DNA from: Bremia lactucae
Taxonomy: Eukaryota; Oomycota; Peronosporomycetes; Peronosporales; Peronosporaceae
Direction: 5' to 3'
Assembly: GCF_004359215.1 (NCBI RefSeq)
Contig: NC_090611.1
Location: 5,746,188-5,810,187, forward strand
DNA length: 64,000 bases
Shown here: in pieces, positions 1 to 10,006 of the stretch
Position numbering within the stretch: position 1 is the stretch's first letter
Layout of the letters: every line of letters starts with the position of its first letter
Notes under the pieces: model-generated
What the model was told of the DNA's origin: nothing
The model's input: only the letters and a program-made list of their open reading frames with translations
Databases searched by the model: none
Position numbers and translations under genes: made by a program

Positions 1-64
1 CCGACCTCTCGGCTGTGTCATAGGCGAGTTTGATGCCTAAAGCGTGAGCGAGGCTCAACGCTTT

Positions 65-960
65 GTGGAAGAGTGAGTAGACATCACACGAAATGTCCGT
101 GACGCGATGGCAAGCGCACAGGACAAGCAAAAAGAATATGCGGACCGAAACGGTCGCAAAAATAATGAAATTTTTAGAGTGGATGAAAAAGTACTATTAA
201 GTACTGCCACCCTACCTAAGAATGCAATTTATGTACTACCTGAAGGTACTACGAAGTTGTTGCCGCGTTTCATTGGGCCCTTTACGGTGGTAGAAGAGGT
301 TGGAGAGCCTAAATTACAGGCTCACCCTTCCCCCGTATATGAAGACGCACCCCGTATTTTACGTGGGTCAACTGAAACGGTATGTAGACTCAAATGAGGT
401 CACATACCCCCATCCGTCTAAGGAGACCGATGGTGACGCCGACTGTAAGTCGAGCGTCGTTCGGGTGAGGGGGATAAGGAAGGCGAAAAGCTATCGGACC
501 GACTACTCCCACCACGAACAGGACTTGGAGAGCGAGAAACATCACGCGAGTAACGCGGATCCCTCAGTATTATCCTTTCAAAGAGGTCTAAGGGAGTCTT
601 CAGGCGTTTATAACCCTGACGAACCTTCGCTCAGACATCAACGGGATCCGACGTCAGTCACGAGACTTGACCCTCGCGATCCGCAATACGTCGTTCCGCC
701 GCGCTTAACGCCTCTGACTGAACGGACGAAGGTAAGACAGCCGCGAGTATTTGGGCGAGATCAGCACTCTTTTTGGGCGCCGCCTGCACTAATTGATGCG
801 GGTGGGAATCAACGCTTCCTTGTTGGAAGGTTGCTTGCCCACCGCTCCATGAGGCAAGGGTATTAGATCCTCGTCCAATGGAAAGGTTAGCCGAAGAGTT
901 TTGACTCTTGGGAACCGATCGATACCCTACGTATTGATGTGCCCAGCTTGATGGTTGGCT
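65..960 (+). pseudogene. Integrase C-terminal region with chromodomain (family A pol)
   Basis: Two overlapping frames carry the integrase tail: a GPF-type stretch (KLLPRFIGPFTVVEEVG) typical of the GPY/F module of Ty3/Gypsy integrases, followed after a frameshift near 300 by a THPVFYVGQLKRY stretch, the usual sequence just after that module. From about 838 to 960 a chromodomain remnant is readable (LVQWKG, then FDSWEP), interrupted by stop codons. The chromodomain of chromoviral integrases is known to steer insertion to marked chromatin. At least one frameshift and several stops make this copy non-functional. Confidence 0.8.
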
Positions 961-1244
961 GCCTATGAAAAGGAGCACCAGCTGAGGCCTCTTCGCTAGT
1001 CTCAAATGGACAAGCAGAAGCAGCATTGTGAGAAGAAACAGGGGGTACAGTACCGCCCATGATTTCTTCTACACGCAAGCAGGGGAATTCGCTGCGACCG
1101 CTGTTTCATCGCATCGGAATGCGGATGAATGCGGCGCAGGAATTCCGCCACGTATTGGTCGCGCGTTTCATTTACGCAACACGACCGGGATCAGGAAAAT
1201 ACGCCCAAACGAGTTTCCCTGAGCCCTCCATGATTTAAAGCATC

Positions 1245-1517
1245 CTACCTCATGAGCTCGTTGTCCGCATCACTGCAATGAGGTGACGGAAACGATGTCG
1301 CCTCATTGTAGTCGACAATGAGCGACGGATCAACATCCTCACTGTTGAAGTGGGATGGATCCTCAGGCCCTGTTAACGCGATAGCAGCAGTAGCTGTCGG
1401 CGTTTCGACTAAGGCAATAGACGCTTCCGGCGTGTTAACACGGCGCGTGCGCTTAGTGCGAGGTTGAGTCGGCGTCTTCGCAGACGACCCACCAACATGG
1501 CCCCTTTTAGGTGGCAT
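1245..1517 (-). CDS. Antisense frame of family A element, N-terminal part (copy A1)
   Basis: A 90-residue frame that starts with ATG at 1517, 131 bp inside the 3' LTR, and runs against the direction of gag-pol. It begins with a basic patch (MPPKRGHVGG, then RTKRTRRVN) that looks like a nuclear localisation signal, followed by a Ser/Thr/Ala-rich stretch and an acidic segment with DPSLIVDY. The same frame is present in copy A4 (61313 downwards), including the TAG after the LMR codons. In A1 a deletion removes the sequence beyond that stop. No known family is recognised. The position, basic start and DPSL-x-VDY motif match the antisense frame of family B. Confidence 0.55.
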   Translation of the reverse strand: MPPKRGHVGGSSAKTPTQPRTKRTRRVNTPEASIALVETPTATAAIALTGPEDPSHFNSEDVDPSLIVDYNEATSFPSPHCSDADNELMR

Positions 1518-1648
1518 CTTTGCCGCCGTGTATGGAACACAGGTCGCTAGAGTGATTGAGTGAACAAGCGGCGCGTAAAGCTGCTCGCAGTTCCTCGCTC
1601 CTCTTTGACGAATTTAATAATGTAAATTCGTTCTTTAAGGGGGGATGG

Positions 1649-2200
1649 TGTAACGGGCTAAAGATGCCCTAATTTTACACAGTCCCCGTTAAGTACACTT
1701 GGTGTACTTAAGGGGATGGTCAATTACATAAATATAGGAATAGACACACCACTCGGGTGTAGTTCACATTTGTATCCAACGCTTGTGTTTGTGATGCACA
1801 TAAGTGCATTCACATTAGGAGGGATGATGCCTAGCGTGATCCGTGATGACGGCTAGCGTCATCCGTTATGCGAGGTATCTAGATAGATACGCTCGCCATA
1901 CATAATGGTGTTATCTACAGATGACATTTTTGATTGGTAAAAATAGGTATTTATATTTAACACAATTAAATATAACTCAGTTTGAAAACTGCTTTCTACT
2001 TAGAAAGTGCGCACGAGGAGCCGGATTACGGCTCTCATGACGACACTTAACTAAAGTTCTTAGTGCGTTGGGTGAGGTCGCTAACGCTCCCACCGCAACT
2101 ACCTCACTGCACGCAAGAGAAGCAGGTTCAACCGCTTCCTCGCTGTGCTAGGGTGTGTGTCTAAGTAGAGCGTGGCCGCATTACGACGTGCCCGCCTACA
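1649..2200 (+). repeat. 3' LTR of family A (copy A1)
   Basis: 552 bp, starts TGTAACGGGC and ends CCGCCTACA. It aligns along its whole length with 55380-55933 and 61448-62001. The 5' half holds several short perfect or near-perfect dyads (for example AAGTACAC-TTG-GTGTACTT near 1689). Confidence 0.9.
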
Positions 2201-2489
2201 TAAATGGACGAAAAGAAAGAAAGATGACATTAACCCCCTCGGGGTTGCTTGGAACCAACTTGACATTTAAAAGAGTAACGTTTGTGATCGTCGTATGCTG
2301 CAAACGTATCGCTGATACCGGTGCAATTTTCGTAAGCGAATGAGCAATGTTCAACATATTGGATACTCTCGTTCACTCAATATGACCAAATGGATTATCG
2401 ATTACATCATTAATAATAGCTCCTCAACTGGATTGTTCGTGTAAGTTCTTGCAATAAAATTAGGAAAATGTTATATTTACCCCACCTTT
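2201..2489. other. Spacer between elements A1 and B1
   Basis: No gene seen. The last 30 bases (TTATATTTACCCCACC) resemble the C-rich ends of the MULE elements at 62240 and 39197, so this may be a scrap of a DNA transposon end. Confidence 0.4.
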
Positions 2490-2929
2490 CGTAACGGGCA
2501 CTGCCGACTTGTACTGCTTTAGTACAGGTCCACTTCGCACTGCCTCATTGCGAGTGGTGCCTCACATCACTTAACGTTCACTAGTACGTGCAGAAGAAGA
2601 CTCTCTTTAATACACTTGCTTTAAAGAGGATTAATTAAAAACTGTATTAATATAATTAAGTTCTTCTTGTCTATCTACTTAATGTTAACTTAATTATAAA
2701 CTAATACAAAACATGTACTAAAAGTCCTATATGTTTTTCTCTTTGCGCGCGTCCAGCGCTGACTCGACTGCGGAGAAAGCAGATATAATGGTCTATATCT
2801 ACCAATGGATAAGCTTTTTAAGAATATTACCCTGTAAAGTAACATACTCCAAATATTATCTACCTTTTAGATAATATATTAATTAACAACCTTACGTGTT
2901 AATTTCATGTAACGATACACACCGTTTCA
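2490..2929 (-). repeat. 3' LTR of family B (copy B1)
   Basis: About 440 bp, degenerate at both ends (GTAACGGGCA... and ...CACACCGTTTCA on the plus strand) but homologous along its length to LTRs at 15611, 28925, 38777, 46638 and 63595. On the element strand the LTR begins with a palindromic 22-mer of the type TGTAACG-N8-CGTTACA. Confidence 0.85.
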
Positions 2930-3052
2930 TCACCCCTCCCTTAAACGACAATCACTGTGACTGTCATTGGGTAGAGTGGTCACTATACGACCACTTTATT
3001 AGCACAATGTTGATTAACCAGATTCATCATTTTTCGCATAGTTAACAAGTCC

Positions 3053-4475
3053 ATGCGGTATGCGAATAGTGCGGCGCCTTCGACTGCGGTTCCTGCAGCC
3101 GCGGGCGACGCATTATTGTCTCTTACGGCAGACTTTCCGTCTGCCGCAGTGTCATCTTCTCCCGCAACTCTAAATGTTGCGGGTGCACGTGGTGATACAC
3201 CAAGTGAATGCGACCCCTCTTTGTAGGTCGACTTCGAATGCGAGCCGGACGAATTGACCGACCCGGGGTGAACAGCACAGTCGCCTGATCATCGTTAGGC
3301 GGCTAACTATGAGCCTTCGAATGAGGGGGCTCACTCGAGTAGACGTGCTGGTAGCATTTGCTAGGGCATGTTCGGTTCCGACGATGAGGATGATTCCTCA
3401 TCGCCAGTACCGTCTCCCGTGCCGTCACCCGCACATATTTCTGTGTGGTGATGACGATGGCGTAAGCCATGGCAATAAAAGTTCTTGTGGTGCCCCTGCT
3501 TAAGTGGGTACCACTCAGAGATCGTAGACACTAAAATGTCCCGTCTTGCCCTTGAGAAAAGGCCATGGCTTTTGCCCGAACAGCTAATTAATAGCTTGTC
3601 TGGAGAGACTACTCCTCACAAAAAATATCTCGTACTTATTTTTTTTTTGCGACAAGCTACATGGCCTTGATTCCAGCGCGAAGAACTTTCGCGCTGAGGA
3701 AGATTTTTTATCTTGATGCTTTTGTTAAGCATCGATGGTATAGTGGCAACAATAAGCGAGATAAAGTCTCGCTTATGCAAGCCTGGAGCGCGTTCATTCG
3801 CAATGTCAAAGAGATTGGACGCGAAGCCTGGCTTCAAAGACTTGACGCGATTCGCGTCAAGTTTAATAACGAACTCCAACAAATGCAACGTATAAATTGC
3901 ATCGGTTGTCACGTGAGCCAAAACTTCCATGCCTCACGTGGGGTGATACCTGCGCGTGTTGCGTTGAAAACAACAAGCGATTAAAAAAGGATGTCTATTC
4001 CCTTTCTTCGCCCTGGGAAAGGGCTCGCATCTCAATCGAGATGCGCGATGCGATTGACGTTTTGCAATCGATTTACATGCGCCAGGGGCGCGTGTATTCC
4101 GATGGGCCTTCTGAACCATCGGATAAGTCTCGTCATACTGACGGTCGAGGCCCTTATCGTCAACAAACAGCTGGGAACGAGGCTCCCAGCTGTCATGTGA
4201 AGGTGAAAAACCGCGCCAGCGAACAAGATAACTTGTTCGCTGCCCCTTCACATCACTTTAGTTTTGGATACGTTCCACACGGAAACGTTGAACACCGTGG
4301 GAATCCGCCAATGGTTAGGAGGGAAAAATTAGATCCGACCCACGTGTCGGATCTAGAGTCGAAGATCGACAAACTCGATCGCTTCCTCCAGGATTTGAAG
4401 GAAGGACTGGATCACGAGCGCAGTAAGCGTCGCTCGTTAGAGCACAATGGAATCCTGTACGGAACGTATTACTGA
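3053..4475 (+). pseudogene. Antisense gene of family B element (copy B1)
   Basis: Plus-strand coding relic opposite to the element's gag-pol. The N-terminal part is Ala/Ser-rich then acidic (PSL-stop-VDFECE, then SDDEDDSSSP), followed by a conserved middle region (KRPWLLPEQLIN; LMQAWSAFIRNVKEIGRE), a cysteine signature (PCLTWGDTCACC at about 3924-3959) and a charged helical C-terminus (DLESKIDKLDRFLQDLKEGL). Frames from 3661-3984 and 3897-4475 are open, with frameshifts between them. The region 4117-4251 is at the same time the antisense of pol chromodomain codons. After about 4455 the sequence jumps to integrase, so the last part is deleted. Function unknown. Confidence 0.6.
4117..4251 (-). 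pseudogene. Chromodomain of family B pol
   Basis: The minus strand reads TSYLVRWRGFSPSHDSWEP followed by RSQL, a clear chromodomain core: two aromatic cage positions (Y and W) and the WEP helix entry. Chromodomains at the integrase C-terminus define chromoviruses. Here it is separated from the integrase by a deletion (junction near 4455), so it is no longer in one frame with it. Its complement codes for part of the antisense frame. Confidence 0.85.
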
Positions 4476-4507
4476 TTCTCGAGTCAGCAGAAATTCGTCG
4501 CGCCGAC

Positions 4508-5983
4508 TCATTTGTTTTTGTCTTTTCCAGTGCGCTTTGTGCGCACTGCCATGAGATCTTTCTTATCTTCGATGTCGATTGCTTCGACATCGAGATCATT
4601 CGCGTCGTTGGTAACTTCGACGCGTGATGAGCATGAGCTAGAGCTGGTTCTGCTCGTTCGAGTCCCCCCCCTTAAAGTAGAGGATCCCTCTAATTGGGTG
4701 AATATGCGTGGATTGCGTAAGCCATTTACGAAGAACGGTGTATGCATTGTAGACGCATGCACTGAATTGTTGGTGGCGAATGCGACCATCGGTAGAACCT
4801 CGCTCCAATTCGGATACGATTGGACGAAACCTCGAAGTGTCTCTTCGAGGACGCGATCTTCGCGTTCCGTCTGACCATCTGTTTCTGGATGATCAAAAGT
4901 TGACATAGTCAGCCGCGTTTCGAGAGATCGCATCACGGATTGCCAAAACTCCGCCGTAAACCTTGGATCTCTATCCGAGACCAGTAAACGGGGTAACCCA
5001 TGGAGTTTGAATACCGTGTCGATAAAGACACGGGCACAACCCGGAGCCGTAATCGACTCTGGTACTGCAGCAAGGTGTACCATCTTGCTGTATCTGTCTA
5101 CAAAAACAAGGATTCCATTGTTTTTGTGATCTTCTTCGAGGGATCCGAAGACGAAGTCCATATATACACACCGCCAACACTCTGCTGGAAGTGGTAGAGG
5201 TTGGAGAGGAGCACATGATGAAGGGCTAGGCTTCATCTGCTGACATACCTCGCAAGCACCGATATGGCAGGGCCAGTAAAAGTCGCGACTTACTTTGCGA
5301 TAAGTCTTCTCACGTCCACGATGCCCACTTGTTGGTGCATCGTGATACTCATACATGATGCGCAAGCGCTCATCATTGTGAGTTGGGACGACGACACGTG
5401 GAGTGTCGCCGGCACCGGCTGTGTAATACAATAAGCCGTTGCGTGTTGTGTATCGATCGGATGACGATCGATATAAAGCCTGTAGATCTTTAAAAGATTC
5501 ATCGAATGGATTCATTAAATGATCCATCAAACATAGAAGGTCCTTATCTTTTTTGTAGGCTTTCTTTATGTCATCAACTAAGGTTGATGACGGAACACGG
5601 GTAATGAGTGTTGCAACAGTGGGATTATTTTCACTGTTGGAATGCGCAGCCGGATCGAAATCGGGTCGGCGTGTTAACGCATCAGCGACGACATTAAGTC
5701 GTCCTGGTTTATATTCGACGGAGAAGTTATACTCCGCGAAGAAGGATAGCCACCTCGCCATTCTTTGCGAGAGGTGTGGGCTATTGACGGCCGTGCGTAA
5801 TGACGCATGGTCCGTATATACGATGAACGGTCTATCTCCTAGGAGGTAGACCCTAAATTTAGCCAATGAATATTTCATGGCAAGGAGTTCCTTGTCATGC
5901 ACTGGGTAATTGCCTTCAGCTGGTTGCAGCTGACGCGATTGGTAACAGACGACGCGCTCCGCGCCGTCTGTATTGTATTGCAT
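4508..5983 (-). CDS. RNase H - integrase part of family B pol (copy B1)
   Basis: Longest open pol segment of the B elements, 491 codons. The RNase H part carries SRQLQPAEGNYPVHDKELLA and YTDHASLRTA, matching RT-linked RNase H of Ty3/Gypsy. A linker leads to the integrase zinc-binding region (YEYHDAPTSGHRGREK then CEVCQQ) and the catalytic core with Asp in VYMDFVFG, Asp in LLVSDRDPRF and Glu in REDRVLEE. All three acidic residues are present. There is no start codon at the true protein start, since RT lies upstream in broken frames. The C-terminal end is altered by a deletion that removed the GPY/F module. Confidence 0.85.
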   Translation of the reverse strand: MQYNTDGAERVVCYQSRQLQPAEGNYPVHDKELLAMKYSLAKFRVYLLGDRPFIVYTDHASLRTAVNSPHLSQRMARWLSFFAEYNFSVEYKPGRLNVVADALTRRPDFDPAAHSNSENNPTVATLITRVPSSTLVDDIKKAYKKDKDLLCLMDHLMNPFDESFKDLQALYRSSSDRYTTRNGLLYYTAGAGDTPRVVVPTHNDERLRIMYEYHDAPTSGHRGREKTYRKVSRDFYWPCHIGACEVCQQMKPSPSSCAPLQPLPLPAECWRCVYMDFVFGSLEEDHKNNGILVFVDRYSKMVHLAAVPESITAPGCARVFIDTVFKLHGLPRLLVSDRDPRFTAEFWQSVMRSLETRLTMSTFDHPETDGQTEREDRVLEETLRGFVQSYPNWSEVLPMVAFATNNSVHASTMHTPFFVNGLRNPRIFTQLEGSSTLRGGTRTSRTSSSSCSSRVEVTNDANDLDVEAIDIEDKKDLMAVRTKRTGKDKNK

Positions 5984-7018
5984 TTGCGCTCAGCCGATTG
6001 CGAAATTGATGGCGTCACAGACCACATGGAATGGTCTGTCTTGATCTGCAATCGCCAAGATAGGCGATTGCATCAAGCTTTGCTTGATACCTTCAAAGGA
6101 ACGCTGACAATCAGCGTTCCATAGCCATTTCTCGTCTTTTTTTTAAGAGACGAGAGAGATGAACTGTCATCTCGGCAAAATTGCGGCAGTACTTGTGCAA
6201 GTACGCCGCTAATATCAGGAACGTTCCAAGTCCCTTGACATCGACTGGAACTGGCCAGTCGGTATTTGCCTTGATCGTTTCGGGATCAGGGCGCACGTCG
6301 TGGTTCCCGACGATGCACCCAAGAAGTGGTATTTCGCTTGCAGCGCGAATATACTCTTCTTGAGATTTGCGTACAACTTACGTTTTCGCATAAGTGTAAG
6401 GAACCTGACGAACATGAGTTTTATGAACTTTTATTTCCGTCTTCCCGTCCATGTCTTGTCTATGGACGAATACATCGTCAAAATAACTCAATGCGAATTC
6501 TCGCGCCGGTCTCAACAGCTCCGTTACGCATCTGTTGAATTATGCAGGGGCGTTACTAAGCCCCTGTGGCGTTACTAGTCATTCCCAGAGCATCCCGCTG
6601 GGAGTGCTCACTGCTGTGTACGGGATGTCTCGTTCAGGCATAAGGATCTGATAAAATCCATCCATCAGATCCATAGATGAAAAGATGGTACTCTTAGACA
6701 TATAATCTATGATCACGTCTTTTCTCGGTATCGGCGTTTAAGCCGGTACCGTTGCAGCATTCAGTTTATTAAATGCGTGCACTATCCGCCACCCTCCTGT
6801 GGCCTTTCGCACACAGAAGGTCGGAGAGCTATGTGGGGAGGTTGACTCCTTTCATGGCCCGCTTTTACGCGACCGGTAAAGAATTTATCGATCGCAAGTA
6901 CTTCTTCACGTGGCAGTGGCCACTGCTTCACTGACACAGTACTTCGAGCCCGGTTTGAGCTCGATCTAATGTCGAGTGCCTTAATCCATAGGCAACTCGC
7001 ATGGAACTATCTAGGGAA
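5984..7018 (-). pseudogene. Reverse transcriptase remnants, family B (copy B1)
   Basis: Minus-strand frames broken by stops still show the connection region (DWPVPVDVKGLGTFL, LAAYLHKYCRNFAEMTV) and the upstream NAPxxF-like and PQG region. The coding direction and order match 35391-36625 in copy B3. The RT catalytic region is degenerate here. Confidence 0.75.
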
Positions 7019-7444
7019 TACAAGGACTCGCTCGAGCAAAAAAAAAGTTTAGCTCTTGCTCATCACGCATTAGCACTAAGGTCAATGCGAAAGATACTAA
7101 TGTTGATTTAATTTACATTGAGGTGGACAAACTCAGTAATAACAATAATGTTATTACTGACTTTAATAACGATGCTGAAAGACTTAACATCAAAAAGAAA
7201 ATTATTAATGAGAACGATAATACTCTTAATAACGAATAGATTTAAATACCGCAGTGCGAGCCGGTCGCACTGAAAACAAAAAAAGAGATAGCAGGTAATT
7301 TTTTTTGGCTTGAGAAGCATGGGTCCGTCTTGTACAGGAGTCCATCGCTGATGCGGTGGACCAACAGAAACGGAAGACAACATACCATCAATTAATTCTA
7401 ATAACCCAGTCGTACTGTCTACGGTTGACCTTCTGAAACATGTC

Positions 7445-7660
7445 GTGATGAAGGCAGTGATAAATTACTGCCCAGGTATATTGGGCCGTTTTGTGTTCTA
7501 CATCGCTGCCTCGTGGTATGCGTGCGCGCATCCTACGTTTTATGTTGGGTATCTATGGGTACGAGGCTTCTTCCAATTCCGGGTTACACCGGAACGGTCG
7601 AGGGCATCGCCAAAGCCTGATGGTTTCGAGCCAAAGCCTTGTTGTCTCGGAACATAGTCT
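7445..7660 (+). pseudogene. Integrase C-terminal GPY/F region (family C)
   Basis: Plus-strand frames contain a decayed copy of the integrase tail seen at 26930-27110: a GPF-like segment, then HPTFYVGYL and YGYEASSNSG, the usual post-integrase sequence before the chromodomain. Frameshifted. Confidence 0.65.
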
Positions 7661-9249
7661 GATTCTCTTGAACCAGACGATCCACTCTTTCCTTCAAGGA
7701 AGAGATCTTCTGACGAGCTGTCACCAGCTCGTTTTGAAGGGACTGACATGTCCTCTTGTTCGCCATTTGTTCAGTCGCAACCTGCGCACAATTTTTCATA
7801 TGGTCACGAAACACATTGTCGACAGTCACCGCTAACTCGCTGCGATGGGCTCGCTCGTGATCAAGATCCTCCTTTAGATAATAAGAGGAGTGGTCCAATC
7901 ACGATGTTGATTCGGGCTCGTCAAATGAGTCGATCCCGATTCCCCCCCCTCCACATCCGTTGACAAATTCGAGTGATGAGAAGCATTTTCATGTTGAAAG
8001 CTTCTTGAACCGCCGTGAGGTAAAGGGGGTTCGAACGAGTCATCTCGTTCGTTGGCGAGGGTATCCACCCTCGCATGATAGTTAGGAACCTCGTTCCCAA
8101 CTGATGTTGGACGGGTCTCGTCTTGCAGTACGATGAGAACATCCGCCTCGACAGAGAGTCCATCAAGAACGAACGTTTCCCGCGCTCGTAATAGTATTGA
8201 AGGTTCTCAATCCCTTGATGCATCTTGTTAGATGAGCGTCCTCAAATGAGAATCTTTAAGGGAATATTTCTTTGCTCTCTACCTCAAGCTTTGGGGTACA
8301 TGCTTCTTTAGAGGCATGACCTGCCCCTTTAAAACAGCATTGACATGAGTCCCCCCACGAAAGGCAAGGAATTCCTGCCTGTCTAGACAAACGTTGTAGC
8401 TTATAGTGTGCACCGACTACGGTCCGTTTCTCGAACCGTTCACGGAGAGCATTTAGCTTGTCAGGCCTATGTTTTGCATATTGAGCACAAAGGCTGTCCA
8501 AGCTTGGAGCAAAGGTTTGCATCCTTCCCCCGCATAGAAGAGTACTACCGATGCCGATAAAGAATTCCGTCTCATTCTCACCAGTGAAGCCTGGCTGAGT
8601 CAAATAACGGAATGTGATATCGATCGTTGTCATACCAGACCAACGAATTAGGTTATTCTTCGAGGGGAAACTATGTCTATTTTCAGGAGCGAGCCGCAAC
8701 GTTTTGCGATTCCTCTCTTGATGGCGCATGTTAACGTTAACTTGGCCCTTGAAGCAATCCCTAGAATCACTCCTTTCCTGGCGTATGCAAACTAGCACCA
8801 CCAGTAACACTCTTCCCTACAGATCACTTAGTTTCTAGTGACGTATACTTAGTCACCAGAGTGATCATCGCCCACGAAGTCACCATCCGATGACTCCCCA
8901 CCAAACTCGTCATCACCTCTTAGGTTGTCACATTAGAAACCAAAGGTTTAACGGACTCGTCCTTAGGTGATCCGGCGGCATTTACAGTAGCCACTGAGTC
9001 GGGCGGTGCCGGTGACTTGGTCCAGTCACCTACAATTGGTGTAGCAGGTGACTTGTCACCGTCACCTGCAATTATATTATCAGATGACATATCTCAGTCA
9101 CCTTCAATTGGGGTAGGAGGTTACGTATTCCACACAGTCGACGCATTAGCGTCTACTTAAACATTTGCAATACTAACAGCTGCACTAATCCGTGCAGCTG
9201 CCAGCTTTGCGGCCTCACGGGCCACGCGCACAGACTTGTTTGTCGCCAT
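7584..9249 (-). pseudogene. Antisense gene of family C element (copy C1)
   Basis: Starts with ATG at 9249, 145 bp inside the 3' LTR. The first codons (MATNKSVRVAREAAKLAAAR) match the start at 29700 in C2. Then come an acidic Gly/Ser/Asp stretch and a long open part (8810-8256) with ENRHSFPSKNNLIRW, SLDSLCAQYAKHRP and LSRQAGIPCLSWGDSCQCC. The C-terminal part (7898-7584) is coiled-coil-like (LVTARQKISSLKERVDRLVQ). Several stops and frameshifts make this a relic. It aligns over the middle domain with the plus-strand frame of copy B1. The segment 8038-8130 is antisense to the chromodomain. No family recognised. Confidence 0.6.
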
Positions 9250-9393
9250 GTTGATCTCGGTCAAAATCAATAAGGCAAATAATAACGGTATTTTGATTAA
9301 AATCAATAATGCAAAATTACACGGAAAGACATAATAGTATTTCCGGTCACCCTACATCAGTCGCAATAGTGACTGTTAGTTAAGGTGGGGTGA

Positions 9394-9875
9394 TGAAATG
9401 GGGTGTCTCGTTTCATAGGTATTATTTCCTATAAGAGGAAATAAACAAAGAAATACGAAATTATATCTTCATTAATTTTAACTTAAATAGTACTCATATT
9501 ACCAAATTTGGTAATTGATACAATAAAACATTAGGTCTATTGATCGGTTGATTTAAGTCTAAATCAGTCCAGTCAATCATTATAAGACAAGGATAGTGTG
9601 GATCGCAAGGACGCGACATCCTTAGTTAAATATTAATATAATACGTTCAGAAGTAGATAGATGATCGTTACTTAGGAAACTAAATACATTAATACAGCTT
9701 TACTATTCTCTATTGATAAGCCTTAGTCTAGACCTGTAAGCTAAAGACCCTAAGATCCATAGAAACCTTCCTCTGTAACTTTGTGTACGTGTAATTTCGA
9801 GGCATCTCACCTACATTGTAATCAGTGTAAGGTTAACTAGTACTGATCAGTACTATTGAAAGGTGCCCCGTTACA
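9394..9875 (+). repeat. 3' LTR of family C (copy C1)
   Basis: 482 bp, starts TGAAATGGGGTG (degenerate TGTAACG) and ends GGTGCCCCGTTACA; homologous to 29917-30374. Preceded by a purine tract. Confidence 0.88.
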
Positions 9876-10006
9876 CAAGTGGTGGGTCTAATTACTTCAC
9901 TTGTGTGGGGCAACTTTCATTGCGAATAGGTGCGAATCCAGCGTGGGAAATGCGTCGTCTGTGTACGTGCTACATGTGATGCTCACTCACAGGCTTCACC
10001 ACCGAG

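Larger units (their letters stand above)
1..2200 (+). mobile_element. Ty3/Gypsy chromovirus family A, copy A1 (3' end)
   Basis: The 3' terminal part of a long LTR retrotransposon, cut by the window edge. Order: integrase C-terminal segment, degenerate chromodomain, a spacer with a minus-strand frame, a purine-rich tract (about 1637-1648) and the 3' LTR (1649-2200). It aligns nearly base for base with copy A4 at 59910-62001, except for an insertion in A1 at about 300-850 (kept integrase tail) and a deletion of about 400 bp at 1243. The purine tract before a TGTAAC...TACA LTR fixes the orientation. Confidence 0.9.
2490..7018 (-). mobile_element. Ty3/Gypsy chromovirus family B, copy B1 (truncated)
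   Basis: Minus-strand element. Reading on the minus strand from right to left: reverse transcriptase remnants (7018-6110), RNase H and integrase (5983-4508), chromodomain (4251-4117), then the antisense frame on the plus strand (3053-4475), the purine tract (complement of 2930-2948) and the 3' LTR (2490-2929). The 5' part including gag and protease is missing; at about 7018-7022 the RT sequence abuts a family C element in the opposite direction. Confidence 0.88.
7022..9875 (+). mobile_element. Ty3/Gypsy chromovirus family C, copy C1 (3' part)
   Basis: Plus-strand 3' fragment: end of integrase (7022-7600), chromodomain remnant (8038-8130), a long minus-strand frame (7584-9249), a purine tract (TTAAGGTGGGGTGA, about 9380-9393) and the 3' LTR (9394-9875). 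It aligns with 26490-30374 of copy C2. The 5' part is lost at the inverted junction with B1. Confidence 0.87.

Noticed and set aside
3934..3990. Extension of the chromodomain frame to the left of 4117
   Set aside because: No conserved residues beyond the chromodomain on the minus strand; this part is better explained by the plus-strand frame.
4512..4874. Plus-strand frame of 120 codons opposite the B1 integrase end
   Set aside because: Shadow of the intact integrase frame; it is beyond the end of the antisense gene and not found in other copies.
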